Shown here: piece after piece, positions 32,207-41,419 of the stretch
Layout of the letters: each line of letters opens with the position of its first letter
Position numbering within the stretch: position 1 is the first letter of the stretch
The notes under the pieces: model-generated
Database searches by the model: none
Seen by the model: only the letters and a program-made list of their open reading frames with translations
What the model was told of the DNA's origin: nothing
Assembly: GCF_014596915.1 (NCBI RefSeq)
Contig: NZ_JACVWU010000018.1
Coordinates: 62,001-126,000, forward strand
From: Streptomyces sp. TRM68416
Lineage (GTDB): Bacteria; Actinomycetota; Actinomycetes; Streptomycetales; Streptomycetaceae
DNA length: 64,000 bases
Direction: 5' to 3'
Program-made: the position numbers and the translations under genes

Positions 32207-32242
32207 ATGTCGCCTATAAATGCAACCCAAACTGCGACCAGG
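32167..32242 (+). repeat. right copy of the imperfect 78-bp direct repeat
   Basis: Begins GGACCTGAGCGTGCGCCTT inside the end of the 31928 gene and finishes with AAATGCAACCCAAACTGC plus GACCAGG. It lies about 65 bp from the 3' end of tRNA-Ser, a common target for integrative elements. Confidence 0.8.
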
Positions 32243-32251
32243 GCATGCCGA

Positions 32252-32282
32252 AGAGCCGGACCGCAGTGAGCGGTCCGGCTCT
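32252..32282 (-). terminator. tRNA-Ser terminator
   Basis: A perfect 13-bp stem, AGAGCCGGACCGC, with a 5-base loop. It lies 24 bp downstream of the tRNA-Ser 3' end on the minus strand. Confidence 0.85.
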
Positions 32283-32306
32283 CCGTTTCGCCTGTTCAGG
32301 CGGCTG

Positions 32307-32391
32307 CGGAGGATACGAGATTCGAACTCGTGAGGGGTTGCCCCCAACACGCTTTCCAAGCGTGCGCCCTAGGCCTCTAGGCGAATCCTCC
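32307..32391 (-). tRNA. tRNA-Ser (GGA)
   Basis: An 85-nt class II tRNA. The acceptor arms are GGAGGAT and ATCCTCC, the anticodon stem is CACGC/GCGTG around loop TTGGAAA (anticodon GGA), a long variable arm follows, and the T loop is GTTCGAATC. CCA is not encoded. Confidence 0.95.
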
Positions 32392-32460
32392 GCCGGAAAC
32401 ATTACATGACCGAGAAGGGTGCTCGCGAACTCGTTCCCACCTGCTGGCGTCGGGTACTCT

Positions 32461-32556
32461 GTGCGGAGCCCCTCACGCGGCGCTATCTGACTGAACTCCC
32501 CCAGGGCCGGAAGGCAGCAAGGGTAGGTTGGCTCTGGCGGGTGCGTGGGGGGCGCT
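32461..32556 (+). ncRNA. ffs: signal recognition particle RNA (4.5S type)
   Basis: The conserved apical loop is present as CCAGGGCCGGAAGGCAGCAA. The flanks CCCCTCACGC (32469-32478) and GCGTGGGGGG (32543-32552) pair to close an RNA of about 84 nt. This matches the small SRP RNA reported for Streptomyces (about 82 nt) and its usual place upstream of dnaX. Exact ends are not determined. Confidence 0.85.
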
Positions 32557-32620
32557 TGCGTTTGCGGGGCGTCGTTCCCGTGGGTCCGGGTTGTCAGTGG
32601 GCGCCTATAACCTCGTAGGC

Positions 32621-34957
32621 GTGTCGTCTCTCGCGCTGTACCGCCGCTATCGCCCGGAGTCGTTCGCCGAGGTCATCGGGCAGGAGCATGTCACTGACCC
32701 GCTGCAGCAGGCGCTGCGGAACAACCGGGTCAATCACGCGTACCTGTTTAGCGGGCCGCGTGGGTGCGGGAAGACCACCAGCGCGCGGATTCTCGCCCGG
32801 TGCCTGAACTGCGAGCAGGGGCCCACGCCCACTCCGTGCGGCGAGTGCCAGTCCTGCCGGGACCTCGCGCGCAACGGCCCCGGATCCATCGACGTCATCG
32901 AGATCGACGCCGCGTCCCACGGTGGTGTGGACGACGCCCGTGAGCTGCGGGAGAAGGCCTTCTTCGGGCCTGCCTCCAGCCGCTACAAGATCTACATCAT
33001 CGACGAGGCCCACATGGTCACGTCGGCGGGCTTCAACGCGTTGCTCAAGGTCGTCGAGGAGCCCCCGGAGCATCTGAAGTTCATCTTCGCGACCACCGAG
33101 CCCGAGAAGGTCATCGGGACGATTCGGTCGCGGACCCATCACTACCCCTTCCGGCTCGTGCCGCCCGGCACCCTGCGGGAGTACCTCGGCGAGGTGTGCG
33201 GGCGCGAGAACATCCCCGTCGAGGACGGCGTTCTGCCGCTCGTCGTGCGCGCCGGTGCCGGGTCCGTGCGTGACTCCATGTCCGTCATGGACCAGCTCCT
33301 CGCCGGTGCGGGCGACGACGGTGTGACGTATGCCATGGCCACCTCCCTCCTCGGCTACACCGACGGCTCGCTGCTCGACTCCGTCGTCGAGGCCTTCGCC
33401 ACCGGTGACGGCGCCGCCGCCTTCGAAGTCGTCGACCGCATCATCGAGGGCGGCAACGATCCCCGACGGTTCGTCGCCGATCTGCTGGAGCGGCTGCGGG
33501 ATCTTGTGATCCTCGCCGCCGTGCCCGACGCCACCGAGAAGGGGCTCATCGACGCCCCCGCCGACGTCCTGGAGCGCATGCAGGCCCAGGCCGGCACCTT
33601 CGGCGCCGCCGAGCTGAGCCGTGCCGCCGACCTCGTCAACGAGGGCCTGACCGAGATGCGCGGCGCCAATTCGCCCCGCCTCCAGCTCGAACTCATCTGC
33701 GCGCGCGTGATGCTGCCCGCCGCCTACGGGGACGAGCGTTCCGTCATGGCCCGGCTGGACCGGCTGGAGCGCGGCGTGCACTTCTCCGCGGGCGGCGGCG
33801 CACCCGCGATGGGGTACGTCCCCGGGCCGGAGGCCCACGCGCCCGTACCCACGTCCGCGTCCGTGCCCGCTCCCGCTCCCGTGATTCCGCCGGGTGGCGG
33901 TGCGGCAGCGGCCCGCGCGGCGGTTCGGGCTCCGGGGGGCGGGGGAGCAGCCCCGGGAGGCGAGGCACCGGCCCCGGCCCCTGTGCAGGCCCCGGCCCAC
34001 GCCCAGCCACCCGCACAAGGTGCACCGGCAGCCCAGCCCGCCCCGGCCCCGGCAGCCGCCGCCATGCCGCCCGCCGCCCCTCCCGCCCACCAGCCCCCGA
34101 GCCCCGCGCAGCCCTCGGCCCCCGCCCCGGGCGCCTGGCCCACCGCCACCACCGCGGGCAGCGGCCGCCGCCCCGGCGGCTGGCCCACCGCCACGCCCGC
34201 CGGCGCCGGAGGCCGCCCCCCGGCGGCACCACCGAGCGCACCGGCACCGGCTTCCGCGCCGGCACCGGCTCCCGCACCTCAGCCCGCAGCGCCCACCCCC
34301 GCGCCCACCCCCGCGCCCGCCCCGACCGGCGGCCTCGACCCCCGCATGCTCTGGCCGAACATCCTGGAGTCGGTCAAGAACCGCCGCCGTTTCACCTGGA
34401 TCCTGCTCAGCCAGAACGCCCAGGTTGCCGGCTTCGACGGCACGACCCTCCAGCTCGGCTTCGTCAACGCCGGCGCCCGCGACAACTTCGTGAGCAGCGG
34501 CAGCGAGGACGTGCTGAAGCAGGCGCTCTTCGAGCAGTTCAACGTCGAGTGGAAGATCGAGGCGATCGTCGACCCGTCGGGCGGCGCCGGCGCGGCACCT
34601 CCGCAGACGGGCGGTCCCTCCGGCTACGGCGGTGGCGGTCCCTCCGGCTACGGCGGCGCCCCGGCCGCTCCCCAGCGTCCGGCGTCCGCCCGGCCCGCGC
34701 CCGCCCCCGCCTCCGCCCCCACGACACCGACACCCGCCGGCCCTGCTCACGCTCCGGCTCCGGCCCCCGCACCCCAGCCCGCTGCCCAACCCCAACCCCA
34801 ACCCCAGGAACCCCCGCCACCGCCCCCCGTCGCCCCCGAGGACGACATCCCGGAGGACGACGACCCGGACCTCAACGAGTCGGCGCTCTCCGGCTACGAC
34901 CTCATCGTCCGGGAGCTGGGAGCGACGGTGGTGGAGGAGATCATGAACAACGAGTGA
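32621..34957 (+). CDS. dnaX: DNA polymerase III subunits gamma and tau
   Basis: A 778-residue clamp-loader ATPase. Residues 1-370 hold Walker A (F-S-G-P-R-G-C-G-K-T-T-S), a four-Cys zinc module (C-L-N-C ... C-G-E-C-Q-S-C), D-E-A-H-M and the T-T-E-P-E-K sensor. A long Pro/Ala-rich linker follows, then a tau-like domain (M-L-W-P-N-I-L-E-S-V-K-N-R-R-R) and another Pro-rich stretch with an acidic end (D-D-I-P-E-D-D-D-P-D). GTG 32621 fits the conserved L-A-L-Y-R-R-Y-R-P start. TATAAC at 32606-32611, 9 bp before it, and no ribosome site suggest a leaderless mRNA. Confidence 0.95.
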   Translation: MSSLALYRRYRPESFAEVIGQEHVTDPLQQALRNNRVNHAYLFSGPRGCGKTTSARILARCLNCEQGPTPTPCGECQSCRDLARNGPGSIDVIEIDAASHGGVDDARELREKAFFGPASSRYKIYIIDEAHMVTSAGFNALLKVVEEPPEHLKFIFATTEPEKVIGTIRSRTHHYPFRLVPPGTLREYLGEVCGRENIPVEDGVLPLVVRAGAGSVRDSMSVMDQLLAGAGDDGVTYAMATSLLGYTDGSLLDSVVEAFATGDGAAAFEVVDRIIEGGNDPRRFVADLLERLRDLVILAAVPDATEKGLIDAPADVLERMQAQAGTFGAAELSRAADLVNEGLTEMRGANSPRLQLELICARVMLPAAYGDERSVMARLDRLERGVHFSAGGGAPAMGYVPGPEAHAPVPTSASVPAPAPVIPPGGGAAAARAAVRAPGGGGAAPGGEAPAPAPVQAPAHAQPPAQGAPAAQPAPAPAAAAMPPAAPPAHQPPSPAQPSAPAPGAWPTATTAGSGRRPGGWPTATPAGAGGRPPAAPPSAPAPASAPAPAPAPQPAAPTPAPTPAPAPTGGLDPRMLWPNILESVKNRRRFTWILLSQNAQVAGFDGTTLQLGFVNAGARDNFVSSGSEDVLKQALFEQFNVEWKIEAIVDPSGGAGAAPPQTGGPSGYGGGGPSGYGGAPAAPQRPASARPAPAPASAPTTPTPAGPAHAPAPAPAPQPAAQPQPQPQEPPPPPPVAPEDDIPEDDDPDLNESALSGYDLIVRELGATVVEEIMNNE

Positions 34958-35054
34958 GCCCCACAGCCGCTTGTGTGAACCCACAAACCCCCGCCACCCG
35001 TCCCCTCGGAAGCCCGCACAAACCCGCCACCCCGGCTCCGGTTAGGCTGACCCT

Positions 35055-36308
35055 GTGAAGGTCCTCGTCATCGGCAGCGGTGCCCGCGAACACGCCCTGT
35101 GCCGTTCCCTGTCCCTCGACCCCGACGTCACGGCGCTGCACTGCGCCCCCGGCAACGCCGGTATCGCCGAGGTCGCCGAACTGCACCGGGTCGACGCCCT
35201 GGACGGCGCCGCCGTGGCCGCGCTGGCCACGGAACTCGGCGCCGACCTGGTCGTCGTAGGACCGGAGGCACCCCTCGTCGCGGGAGTCGCCGACGCCGTG
35301 CGCGAGGCGGGCATCCCGGTCTTCGGCCCCTCCAAGGAGGCCGCGCAGATCGAGGGCTCCAAGGCCTTCGCCAAGGACGTGATGGCGGGAGCCGGCGTCC
35401 CGACCGCGCGGTCCTACGTCTGTACGACGCCCGAGGAGGTCGACGAGGCCCTCGACGCCTTCGGCCCCCCCTACGTCGTCAAGGACGACGGTCTCGCCGC
35501 CGGCAAGGGCGTCGTCGTGACCGCCGACATCGAGGCCGCGCGGGCGCACGCGAACGCCTGCGATCGGGTCGTCATCGAGGAGTTCCTCGACGGCCCCGAG
35601 GTCTCCCTCTTCGCCATCACCGACGGCGAGACGGTCCTGCCCCTCCAGCCCGCCCAGGACTTCAAGCGCGCACTGGACGGCGACGAGGGCCCGAACACCG
35701 GCGGCATGGGCGCGTACTCCCCGCTGCCCTGGGCCGACCCGAAGCTGGTGGAGGAGGTCCTGCAGACCGTTCTCCAGCCCACCGTCGACGAGATGCGGCG
35801 CCGCGGCACCCCGTTCTCCGGCCTGCTCTACGCCGGTCTCGCCATCACCTCCCGCGGGGTGCGCGTGATCGAGTTCAACGCCCGCTTCGGCGACCCCGAG
35901 ACCCAGGTGGTCCTGGCCCGCCTGAAGACCCCGCTCGCCGGTGTCCTGCTGGCCGCGGCCAAGGGTGACCTCGCCGACCTGGAGCCGCTGCGCTGGAGCG
36001 CCGACGCCGCGGTCACCGTGGTCGTCGCCTCGCACAACTACCCCGGCACCCCGCGCACCGGCGACCCGATCACCGGGCTCGACGAGGTCGCCGCCGAGGA
36101 CGCCCCGCACGCCTACGTCCTGCACGCCGGCACCAGGCGCGAGGGTGACGCCGTGGTCAGCGCGGGCGGCCGCGTGCTGTCCGTCACGGCGGCCGGGAAG
36201 GACCTGGCCGAGGCCCGCGAGCGCGCCTACCGGGCCGTCGGCCGCATCCGGCTGGACGGCTCCCAGCACCGTACGGACATCGCGGCGAAGGCGGCGGCCG
36301 GAGAGTAG
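35055..36308 (+). CDS. purD: phosphoribosylamine-glycine ligase
   Basis: A 417-residue ATP-grasp enzyme. It joins glycine to phosphoribosylamine to give GAR, the second purine step. It shows the N-terminal [12 protein letters not shown], the ATP-grasp segment [13 protein letters not shown], the family motif [12 protein letters not shown] and [13 protein letters not shown] 35055 has no ribosome site. TAGGCT at 35043-35048 suggests a leaderless start. It lies 97 bp after dnaX. Confidence 0.97.
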   Translation: MKVLVIGSGAREHALCRSLSLDPDVTALHCAPGNAGIAEVAELHRVDALDGAAVAALATELGADLVVVGPEAPLVAGVADAVREAGIPVFGPSKEAAQIEGSKAFAKDVMAGAGVPTARSYVCTTPEEVDEALDAFGPPYVVKDDGLAAGKGVVVTADIEAARAHANACDRVVIEEFLDGPEVSLFAITDGETVLPLQPAQDFKRALDGDEGPNTGGMGAYSPLPWADPKLVEEVLQTVLQPTVDEMRRRGTPFSGLLYAGLAITSRGVRVIEFNARFGDPETQVVLARLKTPLAGVLLAAAKGDLADLEPLRWSADAAVTVVVASHNYPGTPRTGDPITGLDEVAAEDAPHAYVLHAGTRREGDAVVSAGGRVLSVTAAGKDLAEARERAYRAVGRIRLDGSQHRTDIAAKAAAGE

Positions 36309-36567
36309 CCCGCACCGCTCCCCGATGAACCCCTCGGGCCCCGGATCCGTCTCAGGAACCGGGGCCTGATGCATGCCGGAACGCTGCCGGAACCGGGTGG
36401 GGGTTGGTTGCTGTGGGGCATACACCTTTCCCCAAAGCCATTCCATCGAGTGACCGATCCCCCATCCGGCTGACGGAGGGCGGGGCCCCAACTATGGTGC
36501 GGCGCAAGCGTTCCGGCACTTGGCCCACCGGCATTGCGATGTCGGTGGCGGATGCCACAGTGGGGGA
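36309..36567. other. gap between purD and the following gene pair
   Basis: 259 bp without a supported gene. CACAGT at 36556-36561 is a possible -10 element for the small ORF at 36568. Confidence 0.4.
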
Positions 36568-36645
36568 GTGAGCAACGCCAGGACACGCACAGCAGACAGG
36601 GCAGCCGGGACATGCCGGGCCGCCCGTGCCTCGGGGAGGGGGTGA
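36568..36645 (+). CDS. possible 25-codon leader ORF
   Basis: GTG AGC AAC GCC ... TGA, encoding a basic peptide (V-S-N-A-R-T-R-T-A-D-R-A-A-G). It begins 7 bp after a CACAGT -10-like box, with no ribosome site, so it could be leaderless. Its last codons, GGGGAGGGGGTGA, provide the ribosome site for the next gene, which would couple the two. No homologue was checked. Confidence 0.3.
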   Translation: MSNARTRTADRAAGTCRAARASGRG

Positions 36646-36654
36646 GGTCCGGTC

Positions 36655-38541
36655 GTGACCGGTATGGGTGTGGAGGCGGGCGCGCAGGCCGCGCGCTCCC
36701 GGGCGCTGGCCGTGCTGAGGATCCGCAGCAGGGCACTGGCGGTCGCTCTGTTGCCCGCGGCGGTCGCCGTGGTGCTGTTGGCCGGTGCTTCCACCGGCCA
36801 CCTCGTGGGGCCCGGCTGGCAGGCCGCCCGCTGGACGGTGATCCCGGTCGCCGTGCTCGTTCTGCTTGCGGCCGGCGGCATCGCCCTGGTCGTCGCCCGT
36901 TCCCGCCCGGCCGTCAGCCCGACGGTCCCGATCACGGAGGAGTCCGCCCCCGACCTGTACCGGCTGGTGCGCGACCTCGCCGACCGCCTGGACGTGCCCG
37001 CGCCCTCCGCGATAGCGCTCACCCCGGACTGCGACAGCTGGCTGGAGGACCGCACGCACCCGGCCCACGGTCCGCCCCCGCCCGAGGGCCGCGACGAGAT
37101 CGCGGGCGGCCGCCGCGGCTCCCATCGCCGTACGGCGGCGGCTCCGGTCCTCGTCATCGGCTCCCCGTTCCTGTGGTGGATGCGCGTCGGCGAGCTCCGC
37201 GCCGTCCTCGCCCCGGTCGTCGCCGGTACGGGCCCCTCGGCGCACCCGGACATAGCCGCTGCCCGCCGTTTCGTACGGGGCCTGGACGCGGCGGTGGCCG
37301 TCGCCTCGGCGCCGGACCGCGGACCGGTGAGCCGGGCCGTGCTGTCCGCCGTCGGCCGGGTGGCCCGGCTGCTCCTGCACAGCTGCCGGGAGCACGCGGC
37401 CGAGATGGAGCGCGGTGTGGCGGCAGCGGCCGCCGAGCGTGCACAGGCTGTGGACTACGGTCTGCGGATCGTCGCCCAGGAGCAGGTCGGCCTGGCCTAC
37501 GCGGGCTGGGACCGTCTGCTGACGCGCGTGGCGCTGCCGGCCTGGCGTATGGGCCGCTGGCCCTCCCGGCTGGACGCGGGCGTGGTGGCAGCCCTCACCG
37601 AACTCTCCCGGCGCGACCGGCTGGCCGAGGGCTTCGCCTCCCGCCTGGGCGAACGCCCCGCGTGCGACCTCCTGGAGGAACCCGGTGCGGTGGACGAGGC
37701 CGCCTCCCTCCTGGCCGCCCGCCTCTTCCACGGCGGTCCCGCCGAGACCGGCCCGGACTGGGCGCCGGTGGACTGGCAGGAGTACCCGGACGAGGTCGTC
37801 GACCGCAAATGGCGCACCGACGCGGCCCGGCTCCACCGAGTCCTGGACGCCCTCGGCATCCGCCGCACGGCCCCCCACTCCGCGGGCCCCACCCTCGCCC
37901 GGGTCCTGGACCACCTCGCAGCACCACAACAGCCGGACGCAGAGCGACAGCCGTCTCCCACCACCAACACCACCCCCACCCCCGAGGCCCCCGAGGCCGC
38001 CAAGACCTCCGAGGCCTCCGAGGCCGCCGACGGTGAGACACCCCCGCAGGGACCACCCGCCCCCGACAGCGAACGCCGCACCGGCGGCGCGGGTGGGGAC
38101 GCATACGGCGCCGAAGGCGAGTCGGACGAGCCCGAGAACGCCCGCACCGCGGCCCTGGCCGCCGGCCTCACCGCCGAACTGGCCCGGGAAGAGGCCGCGG
38201 CCACGCACGACCGGAACCCGGCACAGGGTTCCCCCACCCCCGACACCGTCCTGTGGGACGCCGGCACTCTCCCTCTCTTCCCCCTCCAGCCGCCCCGCAC
38301 CGCCCGCGAGCTGCTCGCGGACCACGTCACCGCGATGGTCTGCTGCGCGGCGATGGACACCGCCGGTGCCACCCCCGGCCTGGACTGGCTCGACGGCCCC
38401 ACCCTCCTCATCAACGGCGAGCGGGCCACCGACCTGACCCCCAGGGTCCTCAGCCTCATCGAGGAGGGCGACCCGGCCCCCCTGCAGGCCTGGCTGGTCG
38501 AATCAGGCATACGCCCGGAAAAGCCGGTACGCCTGGTCTGA
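36655..38541 (+). CDS. membrane protein with degenerate M48-peptidase-like region
   Basis: A 628-residue protein. Two spans lie near residues 28-45 and 60-82. Residues about 95-265 follow the M48 peptidase layout: L-Y-R-L-V-R-D-L-A-D-R-L, I-G-S-P-F-L, then G-E-L-R-A-V-L-A-P-V-V where M48 enzymes have E-L-x-A-V-L-A-H-E-x-x-H, and R-E-H-A-A-E-M-E near the usual third ligand. The zinc-binding HExxH is missing. A Pro/Thr/Glu-rich linker and a C-terminal L-L-I-N-G-E-R-A region follow. It is probably catalytically dead. GTG 36655. Confidence 0.7.
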   Translation: MTGMGVEAGAQAARSRALAVLRIRSRALAVALLPAAVAVVLLAGASTGHLVGPGWQAARWTVIPVAVLVLLAAGGIALVVARSRPAVSPTVPITEESAPDLYRLVRDLADRLDVPAPSAIALTPDCDSWLEDRTHPAHGPPPPEGRDEIAGGRRGSHRRTAAAPVLVIGSPFLWWMRVGELRAVLAPVVAGTGPSAHPDIAAARRFVRGLDAAVAVASAPDRGPVSRAVLSAVGRVARLLLHSCREHAAEMERGVAAAAAERAQAVDYGLRIVAQEQVGLAYAGWDRLLTRVALPAWRMGRWPSRLDAGVVAALTELSRRDRLAEGFASRLGERPACDLLEEPGAVDEAASLLAARLFHGGPAETGPDWAPVDWQEYPDEVVDRKWRTDAARLHRVLDALGIRRTAPHSAGPTLARVLDHLAAPQQPDAERQPSPTTNTTPTPEAPEAAKTSEASEAADGETPPQGPPAPDSERRTGGAGGDAYGAEGESDEPENARTAALAAGLTAELAREEAAATHDRNPAQGSPTPDTVLWDAGTLPLFPLQPPRTARELLADHVTAMVCCAAMDTAGATPGLDWLDGPTLLINGERATDLTPRVLSLIEEGDPAPLQAWLVESGIRPEKPVRLV

Positions 38542-38760
38542 ACCCCGGCCCCGACGTACCGACGGACCGGCGCCCCACCCCGTACCCCCACTCGGCCCCC
38601 ACCCACACCCCCACCGCGCCACCCCCGCCCGGAACCACAAATTCCACTTTCGGCCAATTCGCAACGAGTAGTGACCACATGGGTGCGCAATGTGATGTGC
38701 TGGGACCGATCGCGCACATGGCAAGGGCTTGTGACGGGGGCACGAGGGAGGGGAGCGAGC

Positions 38761-40296
38761 ATGACACCGGAGCGGATCCGCCGCTGGGAGTCGGGAGCAC
38801 TCGCGCACGCCGTCAACGACCCCTTCGGCCAGGGCCCCGTCCCCTGGCTCCGCGGCACGGAGACCTACTTCGACGACACGGGCCAGGTGGTCCCCTGGTA
38901 CGTGGACCCGGCGGACGCACACGGCGAGGACCTCCGCATCCCCTCCCCCCGCACCTCGCCCGGAGCGGCGACCCGCACCCCGGGCCGAGCACCCCGCGCG
39001 GCCGACCCGGGCCCCCGCTCCGCCGACGACGTCCACCGCCAGATCAAGGGCTTCGTCTCCACCGGCGCGGTCGCCCCGGGCGAGGCCGTCGACTTCCACA
39101 TCACCGTCGACCCGCCGCAGGAGTTCAGCGTCGACGTCTACCGCATCGGCCACTACGGCGGCGACGGCGCGGCGAAGATCACCACCAGCCCCCGCCTCTC
39201 CGGCATCGTCCAGCCGCCGCCCCTCGCCGCCGACCGCACGGTCTCCTGCCACCACTGGTGGCTCTCCTGGCGCCTCCAGATCCCCTCCTACTGGAGCATC
39301 GGCGCCTACGTCGCGGTCCTCACCACCGCCGACGGCTACCGCTCCCACATCCCGTTCACCGTCCGCGACAACCACCCGGCGGACCTGCTCCTGGTCCTCC
39401 CCGACGTCACCTGGCAGGCGTACAACCTCTACCCGGAGGACGGCCGCACCGGCGCGAGCCTCTACCACGCCTGGGACGAGGACGGCCGGCTGCTCGGCGA
39501 GGCCGACGCGGCGACGACGGTCTCCTTCGACCGCCCGTACGCCGGCGCGGGCCTCCCGCTCCACGTGGGCCACGCCTACGACGTCATCCGCTTCGCCGAG
39601 CGCTACGGCTACGACCTCGCCTACGCCGACGCCCGCGACCTGCACGCCGGCCACCTCGACCCCACGCGCTACCGCGGCCTGGTCTTCCCCGGCCACGACG
39701 AGTACTGGTCGGCGAACATGCGCCGCACCGTGGAGCTGGCCCGCGAGCACGGCACCTCGCTGGTCTTCCTCTCCGCCAACACCATGTACTGGCAGGTGGA
39801 GTTGGGCCCGTCCCCGTCCGGCGTCCCGGACCGGCTGCTCACCTGCCGCAAGCGCAGAGGGCCGGGCCGCCCGGTGCTGTGGCGCGAGATCGACCGCCCC
39901 GAGCAGCAACTGATGGGCATCCAGTACGCGGGCCCGGTCCCCGAGCCCCAGCCGCTGATCGTCCGCAACGCCGACCACTGGCTGTGGGACGCCACGGGCG
40001 CGCACGAGGGCGAGGAGATCCCCGGCCTGGTCGCGGGCGAGGCCGACCGCTACTTCCCGCGCACCGCCCTGCCCCCGCACGAGGAGCGCATCCTGCTGGC
40101 CCACTCCCCCTACACCGACGCCCACGGGGTACTCCGCCACCAGGACACGTCCCTGTACCGCGCCCCTTCCGGCGCCCTGGTCTTCGCCTCGGGAACGTTC
40201 GCCTGGTCCCCGGCACTGGACCGCCCGGGCCATGTCGACCCCCGCGTCCAGCGCGCCACCGCCAACCTCCTGGACCGCATCTGCAAGCGTGACTGA
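38761..40296 (+). CDS. N,N-dimethylformamidase large-subunit-like protein (DUF6605 type)
   Basis: A 511-residue protein related to the C-terminal part of the dimethylformamidase beta subunit. Typical blocks are F-S-V-D-V-Y-R-I-G-H-Y-G-G, L-P-D-V-T-W-Q-A-Y-N-L-Y, Y-R-G-L-V-F-P-G-H-D-E-Y-W-S, A-N-T-M-Y-W-Q-V and A-S-G-T-F-A-W-S-P-A-L-D. The substrate is unknown and a real amidase activity should not be assumed. ATG 38761 follows GGGAGGGGAG; the longer frame from 38671 lacks a ribosome site. Confidence 0.8.
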   Translation: MTPERIRRWESGALAHAVNDPFGQGPVPWLRGTETYFDDTGQVVPWYVDPADAHGEDLRIPSPRTSPGAATRTPGRAPRAADPGPRSADDVHRQIKGFVSTGAVAPGEAVDFHITVDPPQEFSVDVYRIGHYGGDGAAKITTSPRLSGIVQPPPLAADRTVSCHHWWLSWRLQIPSYWSIGAYVAVLTTADGYRSHIPFTVRDNHPADLLLVLPDVTWQAYNLYPEDGRTGASLYHAWDEDGRLLGEADAATTVSFDRPYAGAGLPLHVGHAYDVIRFAERYGYDLAYADARDLHAGHLDPTRYRGLVFPGHDEYWSANMRRTVELAREHGTSLVFLSANTMYWQVELGPSPSGVPDRLLTCRKRRGPGRPVLWREIDRPEQQLMGIQYAGPVPEPQPLIVRNADHWLWDATGAHEGEEIPGLVAGEADRYFPRTALPPHEERILLAHSPYTDAHGVLRHQDTSLYRAPSGALVFASGTFAWSPALDRPGHVDPRVQRATANLLDRICKRD

Positions 40297-40378
40297 GCTC
40301 CTTCAGCACACCCCAAGTCCAAGGTCAGCGGCCTGTGCGGGACAATCGACCCGTTGGACATAACCACGGGGAGGAACC

Positions 40379-41278
40379 GTGTCCGGATTCGTAGAAAAGC
40401 CCGAGCCGCTTCAGGTTCCGGGCCTGGTGCACCTGCACACCGGCAAGGTGCGCGACCTGTACCAGAACGAGGCGGGCGACCTCGTGATGGTCGCCAGCGA
40501 CCGTATGTCGGCGTACGACTGGGTGCTCCCCACCGAGATCCCCGACAAGGGGCGCATCCTCACCCAGCTCTCCCTGTGGTGGTTCGACCAGCTGGCCGAC
40601 CTGGTGCCGAACCACGTCCTGAGCACCGACCTCCCGGCCGGCGCCCCCGCCGACTGGGCGGGCCGCACCCTGGTCTGCAAGTCGCTGAAGATGGTCCCCG
40701 TGGAGTGCGTGGCCCGCGGCTATCTCACCGGCTCCGGCCTGGTCGAGTACAACGACTCCCGCACGGTCTGCGGCCTCGCCCTCCCCGAGGGCCTGGTCGA
40801 CGGCAGCGAGCTGCCTGCCCCGATCTTCACCCCGGCCACCAAGGCGGCGGTCGGCGAGCACGACGAGAACGTCTCCTACGAGGAGGTCGCCCGCCAGGTC
40901 GGCGCCGACACCGCGGCGCAACTGCGCCAGGCGACCCTCGCCGTCTACACCCGCGGCCGGGACATCGCCCGCGACCGGGGCATCATCCTCGCGGACACCA
41001 AGTTCGAGTTCGGCTTCGACGGCGACACGCTCGTCATCGCCGACGAGGTCCTCACCCCGGACTCCTCCCGCTTCTGGCCGGCCGACGAGTGGGAGCCGGG
41101 CCGCGCGCAGCCGTCGTACGACAAGCAGTACGTCCGCGACTGGCTGACCTCCGCCGCCTCCGGCTGGGACCGCAGGAGCGAGCAGCCCCCGCCGGCGCTG
41201 CCGCAGGAGGTCGTGGACGCGACCCGCGCCAAGTACGTCGAGGCGTACGAGCGCCTGACGGGCACGAGCTGGACGTAA
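40379..41278 (+). CDS. purC: SAICAR synthase
   Basis: A 299-residue enzyme that joins aspartate to CAIR using ATP. It shows G-K-V-R-D-L-Y near residues 23-29, A-S-D-R-M-S-A-Y-D, V-E-C-V-A-R-G-Y-L-T-G-S-G, and I-L-A-D-T-K-F-E-F-G. The length is normal for the long actinobacterial/eukaryote-like form. GTG 40379 follows GGGGAGGA. A strong terminator follows directly, so it is expressed apart from the genes to its right. Confidence 0.96.
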   Translation: MSGFVEKPEPLQVPGLVHLHTGKVRDLYQNEAGDLVMVASDRMSAYDWVLPTEIPDKGRILTQLSLWWFDQLADLVPNHVLSTDLPAGAPADWAGRTLVCKSLKMVPVECVARGYLTGSGLVEYNDSRTVCGLALPEGLVDGSELPAPIFTPATKAAVGEHDENVSYEEVARQVGADTAAQLRQATLAVYTRGRDIARDRGIILADTKFEFGFDGDTLVIADEVLTPDSSRFWPADEWEPGRAQPSYDKQYVRDWLTSAASGWDRRSEQPPPALPQEVVDATRAKYVEAYERLTGTSWT

Positions 41279-41282
41279 CGGA

Positions 41283-41314
41283 AGAAGCCCCCCGGCGACA
41301 ACCGGGGGGCTTCT
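41283..41314 (+). terminator. purC terminator
   Basis: AGAAGCCCCCCGG and CCGGGGGGCTTCT pair perfectly around a 6-base loop, 4 bp after the purC stop. It may also serve tRNA-Gly on the opposite strand. Confidence 0.9.
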
Positions 41315-41323
41315 GTTACGGAG

Positions 41324-41396
41324 AGCGGACGACGAGGCTCGAACTCGCGACCTCAACCTTGGCAAGGTTGCGCTCTACCAACTGAGCTACGTCCGC
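41324..41396 (-). tRNA. tRNA-Gly (GCC), copy 1
   Basis: A 73-nt tRNA starting GCGGACGTAGCTCAG, with anticodon stem CAACC/GGTTG around a TTGCCAA loop (anticodon GCC) and acceptor GTCCGC. It is identical to the copy at 45093-45165. Confidence 0.96.
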
Positions 41397-41419
41397 ACTG
41401 CGCCGTGGCGCGAGAGCAA

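Noticed and set aside
32594-34984. A 796-codon minus-strand frame opposite dnaX
   Set aside because: A mirror of the Pro/Ala-rich dnaX coding sequence, rich in Gly/Arg without domains. dnaX on the plus strand is certain.
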